NCBI GenBank assembly: GCA_025965975.1
Contig: JAOPVX010000125.1
Span: 1 to 48,267, forward strand
DNA: 48,267 bases
Origin: Mycobacterium sp.
GTDB lineage: Bacteria; Actinomycetota; Actinomycetes; Mycobacteriales; Mycobacteriaceae
Direction: 5' to 3'
A model generated the notes under the pieces. The model was given only the letters and a program-made list of their open reading frames with translations. It made no database searches and had not been told where the DNA came from. A program made the translations under genes and the position numbers. Below, piece by piece: positions 8,363 to 17,002 of this stretch (the first letter of the stretch is position 1; every line of letters starts with the position of its first letter).

Positions 8363-9505
8363 ATGCGGCGCAACATTTTCGACGAGGTGCATGACGACTT
8401 CCGCGCCACGGCGCGCGCGTTCTTCGAGCGCGAGTGCGTACCGAACGTCGAGAAGTGGGAACGCGAAGGGAAGGTCAGCCGTGAAGCCTGGCTGGCCGCG
8501 GGCGAGCACGGGCTGATCGGTTGGGAGTTCGACGAACGCTACGGCGGCCTTGGCGTCAAGGACTTCCGGTTCAACCAGATCATCTCCGAGGAGATGTTCA
8601 TGACCGGATCGGTCGGCATCGGTCTCGGCGTGCAGAACGACATTCTCATGCCGTATATGCAGCAGCTCACCACCGATGAGCAGAAGGAACGCTGGCTGCC
8701 CAAGTTCATCTCCGGTGAGTACGTCGGCTCGATGGCGATGTCGGAGCCGGCGGCCGGTTCCGACCTCGCGGGCATCAAGACCACCGCGCGCGATGAGGGC
8801 GATCACTGGGTGGTGAACGGGCAGAAGACGTTCATCAGCAACGGGCTGCTCTCGAAACTGGCACTCACCGCGGTCAAGACCGACCCGTCGGCCCGGCACA
8901 AAGGCATCAGCCTGCTGATGATCGAAGACGGCATGGAGGGCTTTACCCGAGGACGCAAGCTCGACAAGATAGGCCAACACTCGGCCGACACCGCCGAGTT
9001 GTTCTTCGAGGACGTCCGGGTGCCGAAGGAAAACCTCGTCGGCGAGCTCAATCGCGGCTTCTACCACCTGGTCTCGAACCTGCCCAGCGAGCGGGTCGGC
9101 GTCGCCTGCTACGCGCTTCCCGCGGCGAGGCGGGCGCTCGACCTCACGAAGGCCTACGCGCTCGAGCGCACGGCTTTCGGGCAGCCGATCGGCACGTTCC
9201 AGGTGAACCGCCATTTTCTCGCCGAGATGCAGACCAAGCTCGACGCCGCGCAGACGTATCTGGATCAATGCGTGCTCTCGGTCAACGACGGCACGCTGTC
9301 GGATCAGGATGCCGCCGGGCTGAAGTGGTGGACCTCGGAGGTGCAGTGGGAGATCATCGACCGCTGCCTGCAGTTACACGGCGGGTACGGCTACATCAAC
9401 GAGTACGAGGTCGCCAGGTTGTGGCGGGATTCGCGGGTCCAGCGGTTGTACGCAGGCACCACAGAAATCATGAAGGACCTGATGGGCCGGGCCATGGGTT
9501 ATTAG
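8363..9505 (+). CDS. Acyl-CoA dehydrogenase (homomeric type)
   Basis: 380 residues, full family length. Clear motifs are MAMSEPAAGSDLAGI (124-138), VNGQKTFISNG (151-161), LFFEDVRVPKENLVGE, RTAFGQPIGTFQ, LHGGYGYINEYEVARLWRDSRV and YAGTTEIMKDL. The C-terminal YEGT glutamate of medium-chain enzymes is Ala here. The base is therefore probably Glu243 in PSERVG, the position used by isovaleryl- and long-chain enzymes. GAGGAA at 8353-8358 lies 4 nt before the ATG. It is the third gene of the 6036 operon and the only one here that looks like a self-sufficient dehydrogenase. Confidence 0.92.
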   Translation: MRRNIFDEVHDDFRATARAFFERECVPNVEKWEREGKVSREAWLAAGEHGLIGWEFDERYGGLGVKDFRFNQIISEEMFMTGSVGIGLGVQNDILMPYMQQLTTDEQKERWLPKFISGEYVGSMAMSEPAAGSDLAGIKTTARDEGDHWVVNGQKTFISNGLLSKLALTAVKTDPSARHKGISLLMIEDGMEGFTRGRKLDKIGQHSADTAELFFEDVRVPKENLVGELNRGFYHLVSNLPSERVGVACYALPAARRALDLTKAYALERTAFGQPIGTFQVNRHFLAEMQTKLDAAQTYLDQCVLSVNDGTLSDQDAAGLKWWTSEVQWEIIDRCLQLHGGYGYINEYEVARLWRDSRVQRLYAGTTEIMKDLMGRAMGY

Positions 9506-9571
9506 CCATGAGCTTGGTCACTGACGGCCGCGGATGCACGGCTGGCCCCGATGATTCAGTTAACCTGCCAA

Positions 9572-9586
9572 ATAGTTAGTTGATTT
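9572..9586 (+). promoter_or_regulatory. ATAG box 2 upstream of the FadR-type regulator
   Basis: ATAGTTAGTTGATTT lies 26 bp before the regulator ATG at 9613, preceded by GTTAACCTGCC. It is the closest match to the consensus of the four related boxes and sits where autoregulation would act. With flanking bases it reads AAAT-N9-ATTT, a short imperfect dyad. Confidence 0.42.
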
Positions 9587-9612
9587 CGCATTACCTACCG
9601 GTGGAGGTCGAT

Positions 9613-10353
9613 ATGGAGGTCACCAGCCTTCGGGAACCGAAGATGGCCGATCGAGTGGCCACCGTGCTGCGCCGGATGTTCATCCGCGGCGAGATCACCG
9701 AGGGCACCATGCTGCCGCCCGAATCGGAGCTGATGGAGCGGTTCGGGGTGTCAAGGCCAACCCTGCGGGAGGCATTCCGGGTGCTGGAATCCGAATCGCT
9801 CATCGAGGTGCAGCGCGGCGTGCGCGGCGGTGCCCGCGTCACCCGGCCGCGGCGCAAGACGCTGGCCCGCTACGCCGGGCTCATCCTCGAATACGAGGGC
9901 GTGACGCTCAAGGACGTCTACGACGCCAGGGTGACCCTGGAGACCCCGATGGTCGTCCAACTGGCGAAGGACCAGAACCCGGCGGTGATCGCCGAACTGG
10001 AGAAGATCGTCGAACGCGAGGGCCAGTTGGAACCGGGCGGCGAGACCGTCGACCAGCTGACAGATTTTCACGCCGCGATCGCGCGCCTGTCGGGCAACAA
10101 GACCCTGCAGATCGTCAGCGACATGCTGCACCACATCATCGAGAAGGCCAACCGATCGTTGCAGCCGACCGAAGGCGCCCGCGCGGAGCAGGCGGTGAAC
10201 CGCTCGGTGAAGACCCACCGCATGGTCCTTGACATGATCAAGGCCGGCGACGCCGAGCAGGCCGGCGAGCTGTGGAAGAAGCATCTACAAAAGGCGGAGG
10301 CGTTCGTGCTGACGGGGGCCGAACTGTCCACGGTCGTCGATCTTCTCGAATGA
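9613..10353 (+). CDS. GntR-family regulator, FadR subfamily
   Basis: 246 residues. An N-terminal winged helix-turn-helix (about 11-75) contains the signature LPPESELMERFGVSRPTLREAFRVLE. It is followed by an all-helical FCD ligand domain (about 95-225) with the conserved DFHAAIARLSGN and THRMVLDMIKAGD segments, whose His residues usually bind a metal. Regulators of this type sense organic acids or acyl-CoAs and often repress their neighbours. ATG 9613 is preferred to upstream TTG 9580 because GGAGG at 9603-9607 is 5 nt before it. The stop overlaps the thioesterase start (ATGA). A second paralogue is at 39036. Confidence 0.9.
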   Translation: MEVTSLREPKMADRVATVLRRMFIRGEITEGTMLPPESELMERFGVSRPTLREAFRVLESESLIEVQRGVRGGARVTRPRRKTLARYAGLILEYEGVTLKDVYDARVTLETPMVVQLAKDQNPAVIAELEKIVEREGQLEPGGETVDQLTDFHAAIARLSGNKTLQIVSDMLHHIIEKANRSLQPTEGARAEQAVNRSVKTHRMVLDMIKAGDAEQAGELWKKHLQKAEAFVLTGAELSTVVDLLE

Positions 10354-11186
10354 CTGGTGTAGACGAGAGAGAAGTCCAGCACGACATCGAGACACCCGCA
10401 TCGATCCAGATTCGGTTCGGGATCGAGTTCCTCGCGGCGAGTCTCGCCGACGCGACGGTCGTGATGTCGATGCCGATGTCGGGGTTGCGGAATCCGTTCA
10501 CCGGCGCGCCGACCGTCGGGCCGTTAGCCATCCTGATCGACGCGGCCGCAGGCATGGTCAATCACTATCGCCGACGTGCCGATCTGTGGACGGTTTCGAG
10601 CGAGCTCTCGCTGGACGTCAGCCCCAACGGCGTCGAGGCCATCGACGACGTCGCTGCGCCCGTGGTGGCCAGCGCCCGCGCGGTGGGTTCCGTTGGTACG
10701 ACGCCGCTGTCGATCTGCACGCTCACCTGTGGCGACACCGTGATCGGTACCGGCACGGTGCGCTCCGTTTTCATTCCCGCCGACGGCGTGAGCGCCAAGC
10801 GACCGCCGCAACGGCTGCTGCGTGGGGCACCCTCTTTGGCGGATCTCATGGCGGCCCAAATCCAAACCGGCGAGGACGGCTCAACGGTGCTGAATCAGCA
10901 CGCCGATCCCGATCTGAACAACGACATCGGCATCGTCCACGGCGGCATGGCCGCGGCGGGCCTCGAACTGGCGGCTTCGGCGGCGATCAACGCCGACCGT
11001 TCCGCCGGTCTTCTTCAGACAGCGTCGCTGCGGGTGAACTTCGTGCGCCCGTTCTTCGCGGGCAGCACCTCCCGCTACGTCGGTACGCCGCTACGAGTCG
11101 GCCGCACCACCGGGATCGCAGATGCGCAGGCCATCGGCGACGACGGCAAGGTGGCGATCACCGCGCGCGTGACCGCCTACCGGTGA
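10350..11186 (+). CDS. Tandem hotdog-fold acyl-CoA thioesterase-like protein
   Basis: 278 residues that appear to contain two hotdog domains. The first has GPLAILIDAAAGMVNHYRR, the second the PaaI-type motif DIGIVHGGMAAAGLELAA (near 190-207), followed by LRVNFVRPFFAG. Such proteins hydrolyse acyl-CoA thioesters, releasing CoA. It starts with ATG overlapping the FadR-type regulator stop, so regulator and enzyme are co-translated. It converges with a small single-hotdog thioesterase ending 4 bp away. Substrate length and class cannot be inferred. Confidence 0.75.
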   Translation: MTGVDEREVQHDIETPASIQIRFGIEFLAASLADATVVMSMPMSGLRNPFTGAPTVGPLAILIDAAAGMVNHYRRRADLWTVSSELSLDVSPNGVEAIDDVAAPVVASARAVGSVGTTPLSICTLTCGDTVIGTGTVRSVFIPADGVSAKRPPQRLLRGAPSLADLMAAQIQTGEDGSTVLNQHADPDLNNDIGIVHGGMAAAGLELAASAAINADRSAGLLQTASLRVNFVRPFFAGSTSRYVGTPLRVGRTTGIADAQAIGDDGKVAITARVTAYR

Positions 11187-11189
11187 CGC

Positions 11190-11585
11190 CTATTTCTTGG
11201 CGGCGACAACCAGGTTGTTCAAGGTCGCCCGTTCGTCATCTGTCCACGGTCGCGTGCGCGAACGGTCATCGTGCAACACGACCTGAACGGTCCGCACCGT
11301 TGCGCACTTGTGGCTGGCCGTGGCAACGATGTTCACCGTGGTGAACGACGACGTACCGACCGTTTCGACTGCGGAGGTGACCTCCACCGAATCCGACAGC
11401 AGGACCGGGTGGTGATAGTCGATATCGCTGTGGACCACGACAATGCGGTTCCAGGCACCGGGCAACGCCCGATGGAGGAATCGGGCCCGCGCCTCCTCGG
11501 CGTAGACCAGGAACACGCTGTTGTTGACGTGACCCACGGGGTCCAGGTCGGTCCACCGGGGCTCAATTCGCAGCACTGTGCTCAT
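11190..11585 (-). CDS. 4HBT-type acyl-CoA thioesterase
   Basis: 131 residues, a single hotdog domain of the 4-hydroxybenzoyl-CoA thioesterase/FadM class. The N-terminal catalytic segment RWTDLDPVGHVNNSVFLVYAEEAR contains the active-site Asp and the HVNN motif. Later come VVVHSDIDYHHPVLLSD and VEVTSAVETVG. It is the last gene of the minus-strand thiolase operon, 36 nt after the crotonase stop. A housekeeping role in releasing CoA from dead-end intermediates is plausible. Confidence 0.85.
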   Translation of the reverse strand: MSTVLRIEPRWTDLDPVGHVNNSVFLVYAEEARARFLHRALPGAWNRIVVVHSDIDYHHPVLLSDSVEVTSAVETVGTSSFTTVNIVATASHKCATVRTVQVVLHDDRSRTRPWTDDERATLNNLVVAAKK

Positions 11586-11621
11586 CTTTCAGCGATTTCC
11601 CGTCGTGCCCTCGCCGACCGT

Positions 11622-12431
11622 CTACTTCTTGGACCGGGCCCGGAAGGCTGCCACCCGCTCCTTGAACTCCGGCGTCGTGAACGACGTCAGCTCCTCGGCG
11701 AGCGCGTACTCGAGCACCCCGTGCGCGGCCCGGCTCAGGTGCATGTTGAGCGCCACCTTGGATGACCGCAGCGCCTGCGGCGGCAGCGCGGCGAGTCGCT
11801 CGCCCAGCGCCAGCGCCTCATCCAGCACGGTGTCGTCGCTGACCACCTTGGTGACCAGATTCAGCTTCTCCGCGATCGGCGCGGTGATCCGATCGCCAAG
11901 CAGCACATACTCCTTGGCCTTCATCATGCCGATCAGCAGGGGCAGCATGGCAGCGCCGCCATCACCCGCGGTCAGCCCGACCGCGACGTGCGGGTCGGCC
12001 AAATAGCTGCTCTCGCCCATCACCAACAGATCACTCAGCAGGGCGATCGAGCAGCCGAGTCCAACGGCGGGTCCGTTGACCGCGGACACCAGCGGCTTGG
12101 GGAAGTTGATCACCTCGAGGAAGACTGTCCTGGCTTCGTGGATCTGAAACGCGCGGGCCACCTCGTCCTCGATCAGGCGGCCGAACATCACCATGTCACC
12201 GCCGGCCGAGAAGGCCTTGCCCACCCCGGTTGTCACCACCGCGCGCACGTCGTCATCGGCGTCGAGCACCCGCCAGATGGTGGCGAATGCGTGGTGCACC
12301 TCCTCGGTGACGGCGTTGAGCGCCTCGGGGCGGTTGATGCTCACCACGTGGACGTTGCCGCGCTTCTCGACGAGCAGCCACGGTGCGAACTCTTCATACC
12401 CGGGCATGGTGGCGATCTCTGAGGTGGTCAT
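11622..12431 (-). CDS. Enoyl-CoA hydratase/isomerase family (crotonase) protein
   Basis: 269 residues. The oxyanion-hole segments GKAFSAGGDMVMF (71-83) and NGPAVGLGCSIALLSDL (119-135) are crotonase-like. The two glutamates used for hydration are replaced: Ser128 at the first position and His148 (DPHVAVGL) at the second, with Asp157 in TAGDGG. Hydration by the standard mechanism is therefore doubtful; isomerase, hydrolase or an Asp-assisted reaction is possible. The ATG at 12431 follows AGGAG at good spacing, and longer readings would enter the thiolase gene. It sits 10 nt after that gene. Confidence 0.85.
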   Translation of the reverse strand: MTTSEIATMPGYEEFAPWLLVEKRGNVHVVSINRPEALNAVTEEVHHAFATIWRVLDADDDVRAVVTTGVGKAFSAGGDMVMFGRLIEDEVARAFQIHEARTVFLEVINFPKPLVSAVNGPAVGLGCSIALLSDLLVMGESSYLADPHVAVGLTAGDGGAAMLPLLIGMMKAKEYVLLGDRITAPIAEKLNLVTKVVSDDTVLDEALALGERLAALPPQALRSSKVALNMHLSRAAHGVLEYALAEELTSFTTPEFKERVAAFRARSKK

Positions 12432-12441
12432 GGGGCTCCTG

Positions 12442-13602
12442 TCAGTTCTTCTCGTTGCAGAGAATGGTGACCGCTGAGACAGCGGTCGGCCCACCAATGT
12501 TGTGCGCCAACGCGACTCGGGCACCGTCGACCTGGTTCTCGGCTTGGCCGCGAAGCTGATTGAACAGTTCGTAGCACTGCGCCACGCCGGTAGCGCCTGG
12601 CGGGTGTCCTTTCGCCTTGAGACCACCGCTGGGATTGACGGGCATCGACCCGCCGACATAGTGTTCGCGGCCCTCGACGAGCTTGTAGGCCTCGAACCGG
12701 TTGGCGAAGCCGAGGTCCTCGTAGCTGATGAGTTCGACACCGGTGAAGCAATCGTGGACCTCGGCGACGTCGATGTCGCGAGGCGTCAATCCCGCCATTT
12801 TCATCGCCGCCTTGGCCGCACGCACGGTCGGCGGGAAGGTCGTCATGTCCTGCTTGTGCTGGTGCATCACGCGATCCATGCCGAGCCCCACGCCACGCAC
12901 CCAGACCGGCCGATCGGTGTACCGGTCGACGACGTCTTCGGACGCCAGGATCACCGCAGCGGCGCCATCGCTCTGCGGGGTGCAGTCGTAGAGCCCGAAC
13001 GGTTCGACCACTATCGGCGCCGCCAGTGCCTGCTCGACGGTGATCTCATAGCGAAGTTGGGCTTTCGGGTTGTTGACGGCGTGAAAATGGTTCTTCACCG
13101 CCACCATCGCCATGTGTTCCTTGGTCGCAGGCGACTCGTGCAGGTACCGGATGACGTGTAGCGCGAAGTTCGCCGGCGCGACCAGCCCCAGCGGGTAGTC
13201 CCATGCGTTGTCCCTGGTCATCGCCGCCCAGTCCCAGAACGTGGTGTTCGACGACGTCTCGCGCACCTTGTCGGCGCCGACCACCAGCACCACGTCGTAG
13301 AGGCCAGACGCGATAGCTATCGTTCCGTTGCGGATCGCGTCATTGCCGGTGGCACAGGCATTCTCGACGCGCGTGACGGGAATGTCGGTGAGGTCGAGGG
13401 TGTCGGCCAGGATGCCCGACGGGAATCCGTCCGTCGTGGACAGCTCGCCGAACCAGGCCGCCTCGATCTCGGCCTTCTCGATGCCCTTGTCCACGTTGGC
13501 AACCGCCTCGGCGTACGCCATCGGCACCAGGTCCTTGATGCCGAGCTCGAAGTGTTCGGCGAAGGGCGTCATCCCGGCGCCGACCATGGCGACGTTTCTC
13601 AT
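12442..13602 (-). CDS. SCP2-type thiolase / lipid-transfer-like protein
   Basis: 386 residues of the SCP2 (non-specific lipid-transfer) thiolase family, which performs thiolytic or retro-aldol cleavage in sterol and acyl-CoA catabolism. Cys83 in ENACATGNDAI is the expected nucleophile. EVHDCFTGVELI (281-292), GGLKAKGHPPGATG (326-339) and HNIGG (368-371) complete the active site. No SCP2 lipid-binding domain is fused. The start overlaps the stop of the OB-fold fusion gene (ATGA), the usual arrangement for a DUF35 partner of Ltp-type thiolases or aldolases. Confidence 0.9.
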   Translation of the reverse strand: MRNVAMVGAGMTPFAEHFELGIKDLVPMAYAEAVANVDKGIEKAEIEAAWFGELSTTDGFPSGILADTLDLTDIPVTRVENACATGNDAIRNGTIAIASGLYDVVLVVGADKVRETSSNTTFWDWAAMTRDNAWDYPLGLVAPANFALHVIRYLHESPATKEHMAMVAVKNHFHAVNNPKAQLRYEITVEQALAAPIVVEPFGLYDCTPQSDGAAAVILASEDVVDRYTDRPVWVRGVGLGMDRVMHQHKQDMTTFPPTVRAAKAAMKMAGLTPRDIDVAEVHDCFTGVELISYEDLGFANRFEAYKLVEGREHYVGGSMPVNPSGGLKAKGHPPGATGVAQCYELFNQLRGQAENQVDGARVALAHNIGGPTAVSAVTILCNEKN

Positions 13603-14855
13603 GCGTTGGCTCCTTCGCGGGAGGGCGGAGCTGGCTGGGAAGAATCCGAGCCCAGTGTGCGCCCGGGCCAGAACGCATACCCGTAGTCGGGGATGCCTGC
13701 GCGCGTGGCGATCTTGCGCAGCACCACGGCACCCGGCTGACCGATCGTCGCCTCACCTGCGGGCACGCCGGTGACCTTCAGCAGCACGCGTACCGGGCTG
13801 TCGTCGAGCTGCACGACGGCCAGCGAGTACGGGCTGGGCAGGTCGGGCACCGGGATCCGCACCGTGGTGTGGGTGTAGACCGTGCCGGTACGTGGCAGCG
13901 GTTCGAGCCGGTACTCGGTCGCCAGTCGCCCGGCGTTGTTCACGCGCAACCGCGGCGGGAACTGCGGTGCGGAGTCGATGCCAGGACTTTCGTCGAAAAC
14001 CGCTGCTTCCCAACGAATCTTCGGCTCGAACGCGCGAGCGTAGGCCGGCATGCTGATCGGAATCCCTACGCCGTCTGCGACGCGGGTGTTCGGCAGCTCC
14101 CTCGGCGGGAACTCGTCGCGCGTGACGTCTGGCATCGCGCCATCGAGCGCGAGCTCGGCCGCGCTGATACTGGACTGTTCGACCGCCAGCAGCAGGCCAT
14201 GGGCGCCTGCCTGGATCGCTTCGGCCAGCAGCCGGATGATCGCGGCGGCCGAGACCGTCGCGTCCCCGACGGCTGCCGAGGTGTCGAAGCCGTTGCCGAG
14301 TTGCGCCAGCGGCACGCCTGCGGCCGCGGCCACCACTGGCGTCCCGGTCAGGCCCAGTCGGGCAAGCGTGGAGCGCACCCCGACCTCGCGCTGCAGCCGG
14401 GGGTCGACGTAGGTGTGCCGGGTGCCGTCCTCGCCGCGGGCGGTCAACGGCAGGCTACGGGTCTGGCGGGCGGCCACGGTCACGGTCGCGCCGCTGTCAC
14501 CGGTCAGCACGGCCGCTGCGCCAACGGCGAGATCGTTGTCGTCGGCGGCGATGACCAGGGTGCCCTGCGGAGCAACCACCAGCTGATCGAGCGCGGCCGG
14601 GGCGCCTCCGAGCACCTCGGTGATCGGAGTGTCTGCCGACAGCGACAGCGCCGCCAGCAGCACCGCGCTGTTTCCACCCTCCAGCAGCGGGAAGTCGCGC
14701 GACACCAGCGCCACGCGTACTGCCGTCGCATCGGGATCGGCGGCCCGCCCGGCGGCGACCGCCATGGTCAGCGCATCCTCGTCGGGTCCCTTCACTCGGC
14801 TCTTGCCTTTGGTCCATGGCGGCAGATAGGTGCCTATCGAGACGATGTGGGTCAT
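13599..14855 (-). CDS. Degenerate HMG-CoA-synthase/thiolase-like domain fused to a DUF35 OB-fold
   Basis: 418 residues. The N-terminal part (about 1-270) looks like one thiolase-fold half: it begins IVSIGTYLPPW and contains GAAAVLTGDSG and AAIIRLLAEAIQAGAHGLLLAVEQ. The C-terminal part (about 290-395) resembles a DUF35 OB-fold: TEYRLEPLPRTGTVYTHTTVR, YSLAVVQLDD, VLLKVTGVP and IPDYGYAFWPG. I find no cysteine anywhere, so neither a thiolase nucleophile nor the CxxC zinc ribbon of many DUF35 proteins is present. It is first in the operon and overlaps the SCP2-type thiolase by 4 bp. A structural or channelling partner of that thiolase is the best inference. Confidence 0.75.
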   Translation of the reverse strand: MTHIVSIGTYLPPWTKGKSRVKGPDEDALTMAVAAGRAADPDATAVRVALVSRDFPLLEGGNSAVLLAALSLSADTPITEVLGGAPAALDQLVVAPQGTLVIAADDNDLAVGAAAVLTGDSGATVTVAARQTRSLPLTARGEDGTRHTYVDPRLQREVGVRSTLARLGLTGTPVVAAAAGVPLAQLGNGFDTSAAVGDATVSAAAIIRLLAEAIQAGAHGLLLAVEQSSISAAELALDGAMPDVTRDEFPPRELPNTRVADGVGIPISMPAYARAFEPKIRWEAAVFDESPGIDSAPQFPPRLRVNNAGRLATEYRLEPLPRTGTVYTHTTVRIPVPDLPSPYSLAVVQLDDSPVRVLLKVTGVPAGEATIGQPGAVVLRKIATRAGIPDYGYAFWPGRTLGSDSSQPAPPSREGANA

Positions 14856-14912
14856 GCAGCCTCGTTTCGGTCCGCGTGGATGCCCGCGGCAGTTCGCACA
14901 TTAATAAGGTAT

Positions 14913-14927
14913 ATAGTTATAGCATTT
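14913..14927 (+). promoter_or_regulatory. ATAG box 3 upstream of the SDR-acyl-CoA dehydrogenase operon
   Basis: ATAGTTATAGCATTT lies in the divergent region between the OB-fold fusion gene (starts 14855) and the SDR at 14978. It is the third copy of the ATAGTTA-NNT-GATTT pattern and is preceded by AT-rich TTAATAAGGTAT, the only AT-rich stretch in the region. Confidence 0.4.
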
Positions 14928-14934
14928 GGCACAC

Positions 14935-14961
14935 GGCCGACGAAACCTGGCCGACGAAACC
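14935..14961 (+). repeat. 13-bp direct repeat, 14-bp period, in a leader
   Basis: GGCCGACGAAACC occurs at 14935-14947 and again at 14949-14961, just before the Shine-Dalgarno GGAGGAG (14963-14969) of the SDR gene. It looks like a small tandem duplication. Effect unknown. Confidence 0.7.
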
Positions 14962-14977
14962 GGGAGGAGACGCCGCG

Positions 14978-15841
14978 TTGGATCATCCCGATCCTCGCAC
15001 CTTGGCCGATCGCGTCGTCCTGGTTACCGGGGCCAGCCGCGGCATCGGCCGCGCGATCGCGGTCCGCGCGGCGGCCGACGGGGCCATGCTGGCCCTGCTC
15101 GCCAAGACGGACACTCCCAACCCCAAGATTCCCGGGACGCTGGCCGAGACCGCCGATGCGGTGCGGGCGGCAGGCGGGCGGGCGCTGCCGGTGGTCTGCG
15201 ACGTGCGCGACGCCGATGCCGTCGCCTCCGCTGTCGCGACGATCGCCGAGGAGTACGGCGCCATCGACGTTGTGATCAACAACGCGGGCGCACTCGATCT
15301 GCGAAGCACGCAGAAGCTGCCGCCCAAGAACTTTCGCCGGCTGCTGGAAGTCAACGTTGAGGGCCCGTTCGCGGTGGTGCAGGCCGCCCTGCCCTGGCTA
15401 CGCCTGTCGGACAATCCACACATCGTCAACGTGTCACCGCCGCTGAACATGGAGCCGTCGTGGGTCGGCGCGCACGTGGGCCACACGGTCGGCAAGTACG
15501 CCGAAAGCCTGTTGACGCTGGGCTGGGCCGTGGAATTCGCGTTGATTCCCATTGCCGTCAACTCGCTCTGGCCCGCAACAACGGTCGCGAGCACCGGGAT
15601 GATGGTCGCGATGGGTGAGGACGTCGCGCGTGCGCAGGCTCGCGACCCGCGAATCATGGCCGACGCGGTGCACGCTCTGGTCATCCGACCGGCCGCCGCC
15701 TGCAGCGGCCGCTTCTACACCGATGAAGAGGTGTTGCGCGAGGAGGGTGTCGACGACCTTTCGGGGTATCGGCTGGCCGCCACCGACGATGACCTGACGC
15801 CCAACTTCTACCTACCGTCGACCCCGCTGCCCGCGGTGTAG
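14978..15841 (+). CDS. HSDL2/citronellol-dehydrogenase-like SDR with His in place of catalytic Tyr
   Basis: 287 residues if translated from TTG 14978, supported by GGAGGAG 8 nt upstream; no ATG fits better. The nucleotide motif TGASRGIG (17-24), NNAG (101-104) and NVSPPLNMEPSW (151-162) place it near the HSDL2/AtuG-type SDRs. These normally read AYTxAKY at the active site. Here it reads GHTVGKY, so the catalytic Tyr is His169 while Lys173 remains. It may be a catalytically altered or non-redox protein. It is first in the operon with two acyl-CoA dehydrogenase genes and an SDR. Confidence 0.82.
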   Translation: MDHPDPRTLADRVVLVTGASRGIGRAIAVRAAADGAMLALLAKTDTPNPKIPGTLAETADAVRAAGGRALPVVCDVRDADAVASAVATIAEEYGAIDVVINNAGALDLRSTQKLPPKNFRRLLEVNVEGPFAVVQAALPWLRLSDNPHIVNVSPPLNMEPSWVGAHVGHTVGKYAESLLTLGWAVEFALIPIAVNSLWPATTVASTGMMVAMGEDVARAQARDPRIMADAVHALVIRPAAACSGRFYTDEEVLREEGVDDLSGYRLAATDDDLTPNFYLPSTPLPAV

Positions 15842-15853
15842 GAGTCTCATCCG

Positions 15854-17002
15854 GTGAGTTCATTTGACGCGTTGAGCGCCAACGAGCCCGAACTGGCCAA
15901 GCTGCGGGCCTCGGTGCGTGATTTCCTGCGCGCCGACCGCGCCGAGTTCGGCTGGGCACCCGCCGTCGACTCGTGGCTGGGCCAGTGGGACGAGGCGTTC
16001 AGCGCCCGCCTCGGCGACGCCGGATTTCTCGGGCTGATCATCCCGCAGGCCTACGGCGGCCACGGGCGCAGCCACCTTCACCGCTATGTGGTGACCGAGG
16101 AACTGCTTGCTGTCGGCGCACCGGTTGCGGCGCACTGGGTCGCGGACCGGCAGGTCACTCCCGGGCTGCTTGCCTACGGCACCGACGAGCAGCGCCAGCG
16201 GCTGCTGCCGCGCATCGCGGCGGGCCGGTTCTACTCGTCGATCGGCATGAGCGAGCACGGCGCGGGATCGGATCTGGCCGCCGTGACCAGCAAGGCCACC
16301 GCGACCGACGGCGGTTGGCTGCTCAGCGGCACCAAGGTGTGGACGAGCGGCGCCCACCTCGCTCACCAGGTGGTGGTGCTGGCTCGCACCAGTCCGCCCG
16401 ATCAGGACCGTCGGCACGCCGGGTTCAGCCAGTTCCTTGTGCCGTGCGACGCCGACGGCGTTCGGATCGAGCCGATCGTGCTGATGAACGGCGAGCACCA
16501 CTTCAACGAGGTCATCTTCGATGAGGTCTTCGTGCCCGACGCCGACGTGCTCGGCGAGGTCGGCAACGGCTGGCACCAGGTCACCGCGGAGCTGTCCTTC
16601 GAGCGCAGCGGGCCGGAACGGATGCTGTCCACCGTTCCGCTGATCGCCGCCGCGATCCGGGCGCTGAGCGCGGGGCCGCCCCCCGACGACCGCACGGCCG
16701 CCGACATCGGTGATCTGCTGGCACGGTTGATCTCACTGCGACAGCTGTCGGTGTGGGTGGCCCGAACGCTGTCCGACGGGAAGAACGCGGCCAATCAGGC
16801 CGCACTGGTCAAGGACCTCGGCACGCGCTTCGAGCAAGAGTCTGTCGGGGTGATCGCCGACCTGCTGGACCAGTCGCCGATGACACCGGAGGTGGCCACG
16901 TTGCTGGCAACCGCATGGCTGCACAAGCCCGTCTTCACGCTGCGCGGCGGCACCAACGAGGTGCTGCGCGGCGTCATCGCACGCGGAATGGGGTTGCGGT
17001 GA
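15854..17002 (+). CDS. Acyl-CoA dehydrogenase (FadE-like), large subunit type
   Basis: 382 residues with the full family core: SIGMSEHGAGSDLAAVTSKA, LLSGTKVWTSGAHLAH, VIFDEVFVPDADVLGEVGNGW, LSFERSGPERML (probable base Glu in FERSG) and the C-terminal FTLRGGTNEVLRGVIARGMGL. It is FAD-dependent and cytoplasmic. GTG 15854 is preceded by GGAG at 15841-15844. The stop is inside the GTGA that starts the next, shorter dehydrogenase gene, which suggests the products assemble as a heteromer like the 6036/7353 pair. Confidence 0.88.
   Translation: MSSFDALSANEPELAKLRASVRDFLRADRAEFGWAPAVDSWLGQWDEAFSARLGDAGFLGLIIPQAYGGHGRSHLHRYVVTEELLAVGAPVAAHWVADRQVTPGLLAYGTDEQRQRLLPRIAAGRFYSSIGMSEHGAGSDLAAVTSKATATDGGWLLSGTKVWTSGAHLAHQVVVLARTSPPDQDRRHAGFSQFLVPCDADGVRIEPIVLMNGEHHFNEVIFDEVFVPDADVLGEVGNGWHQVTAELSFERSGPERMLSTVPLIAAAIRALSAGPPPDDRTAADIGDLLARLISLRQLSVWVARTLSDGKNAANQAALVKDLGTRFEQESVGVIADLLDQSPMTPEVATLLATAWLHKPVFTLRGGTNEVLRGVIARGMGLR

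Noticed and set aside
13869-15275. 468-codon plus-strand frame across the OB-fold fusion and the SDR start
   Set aside because: Antisense to one real gene and out of frame with the next.
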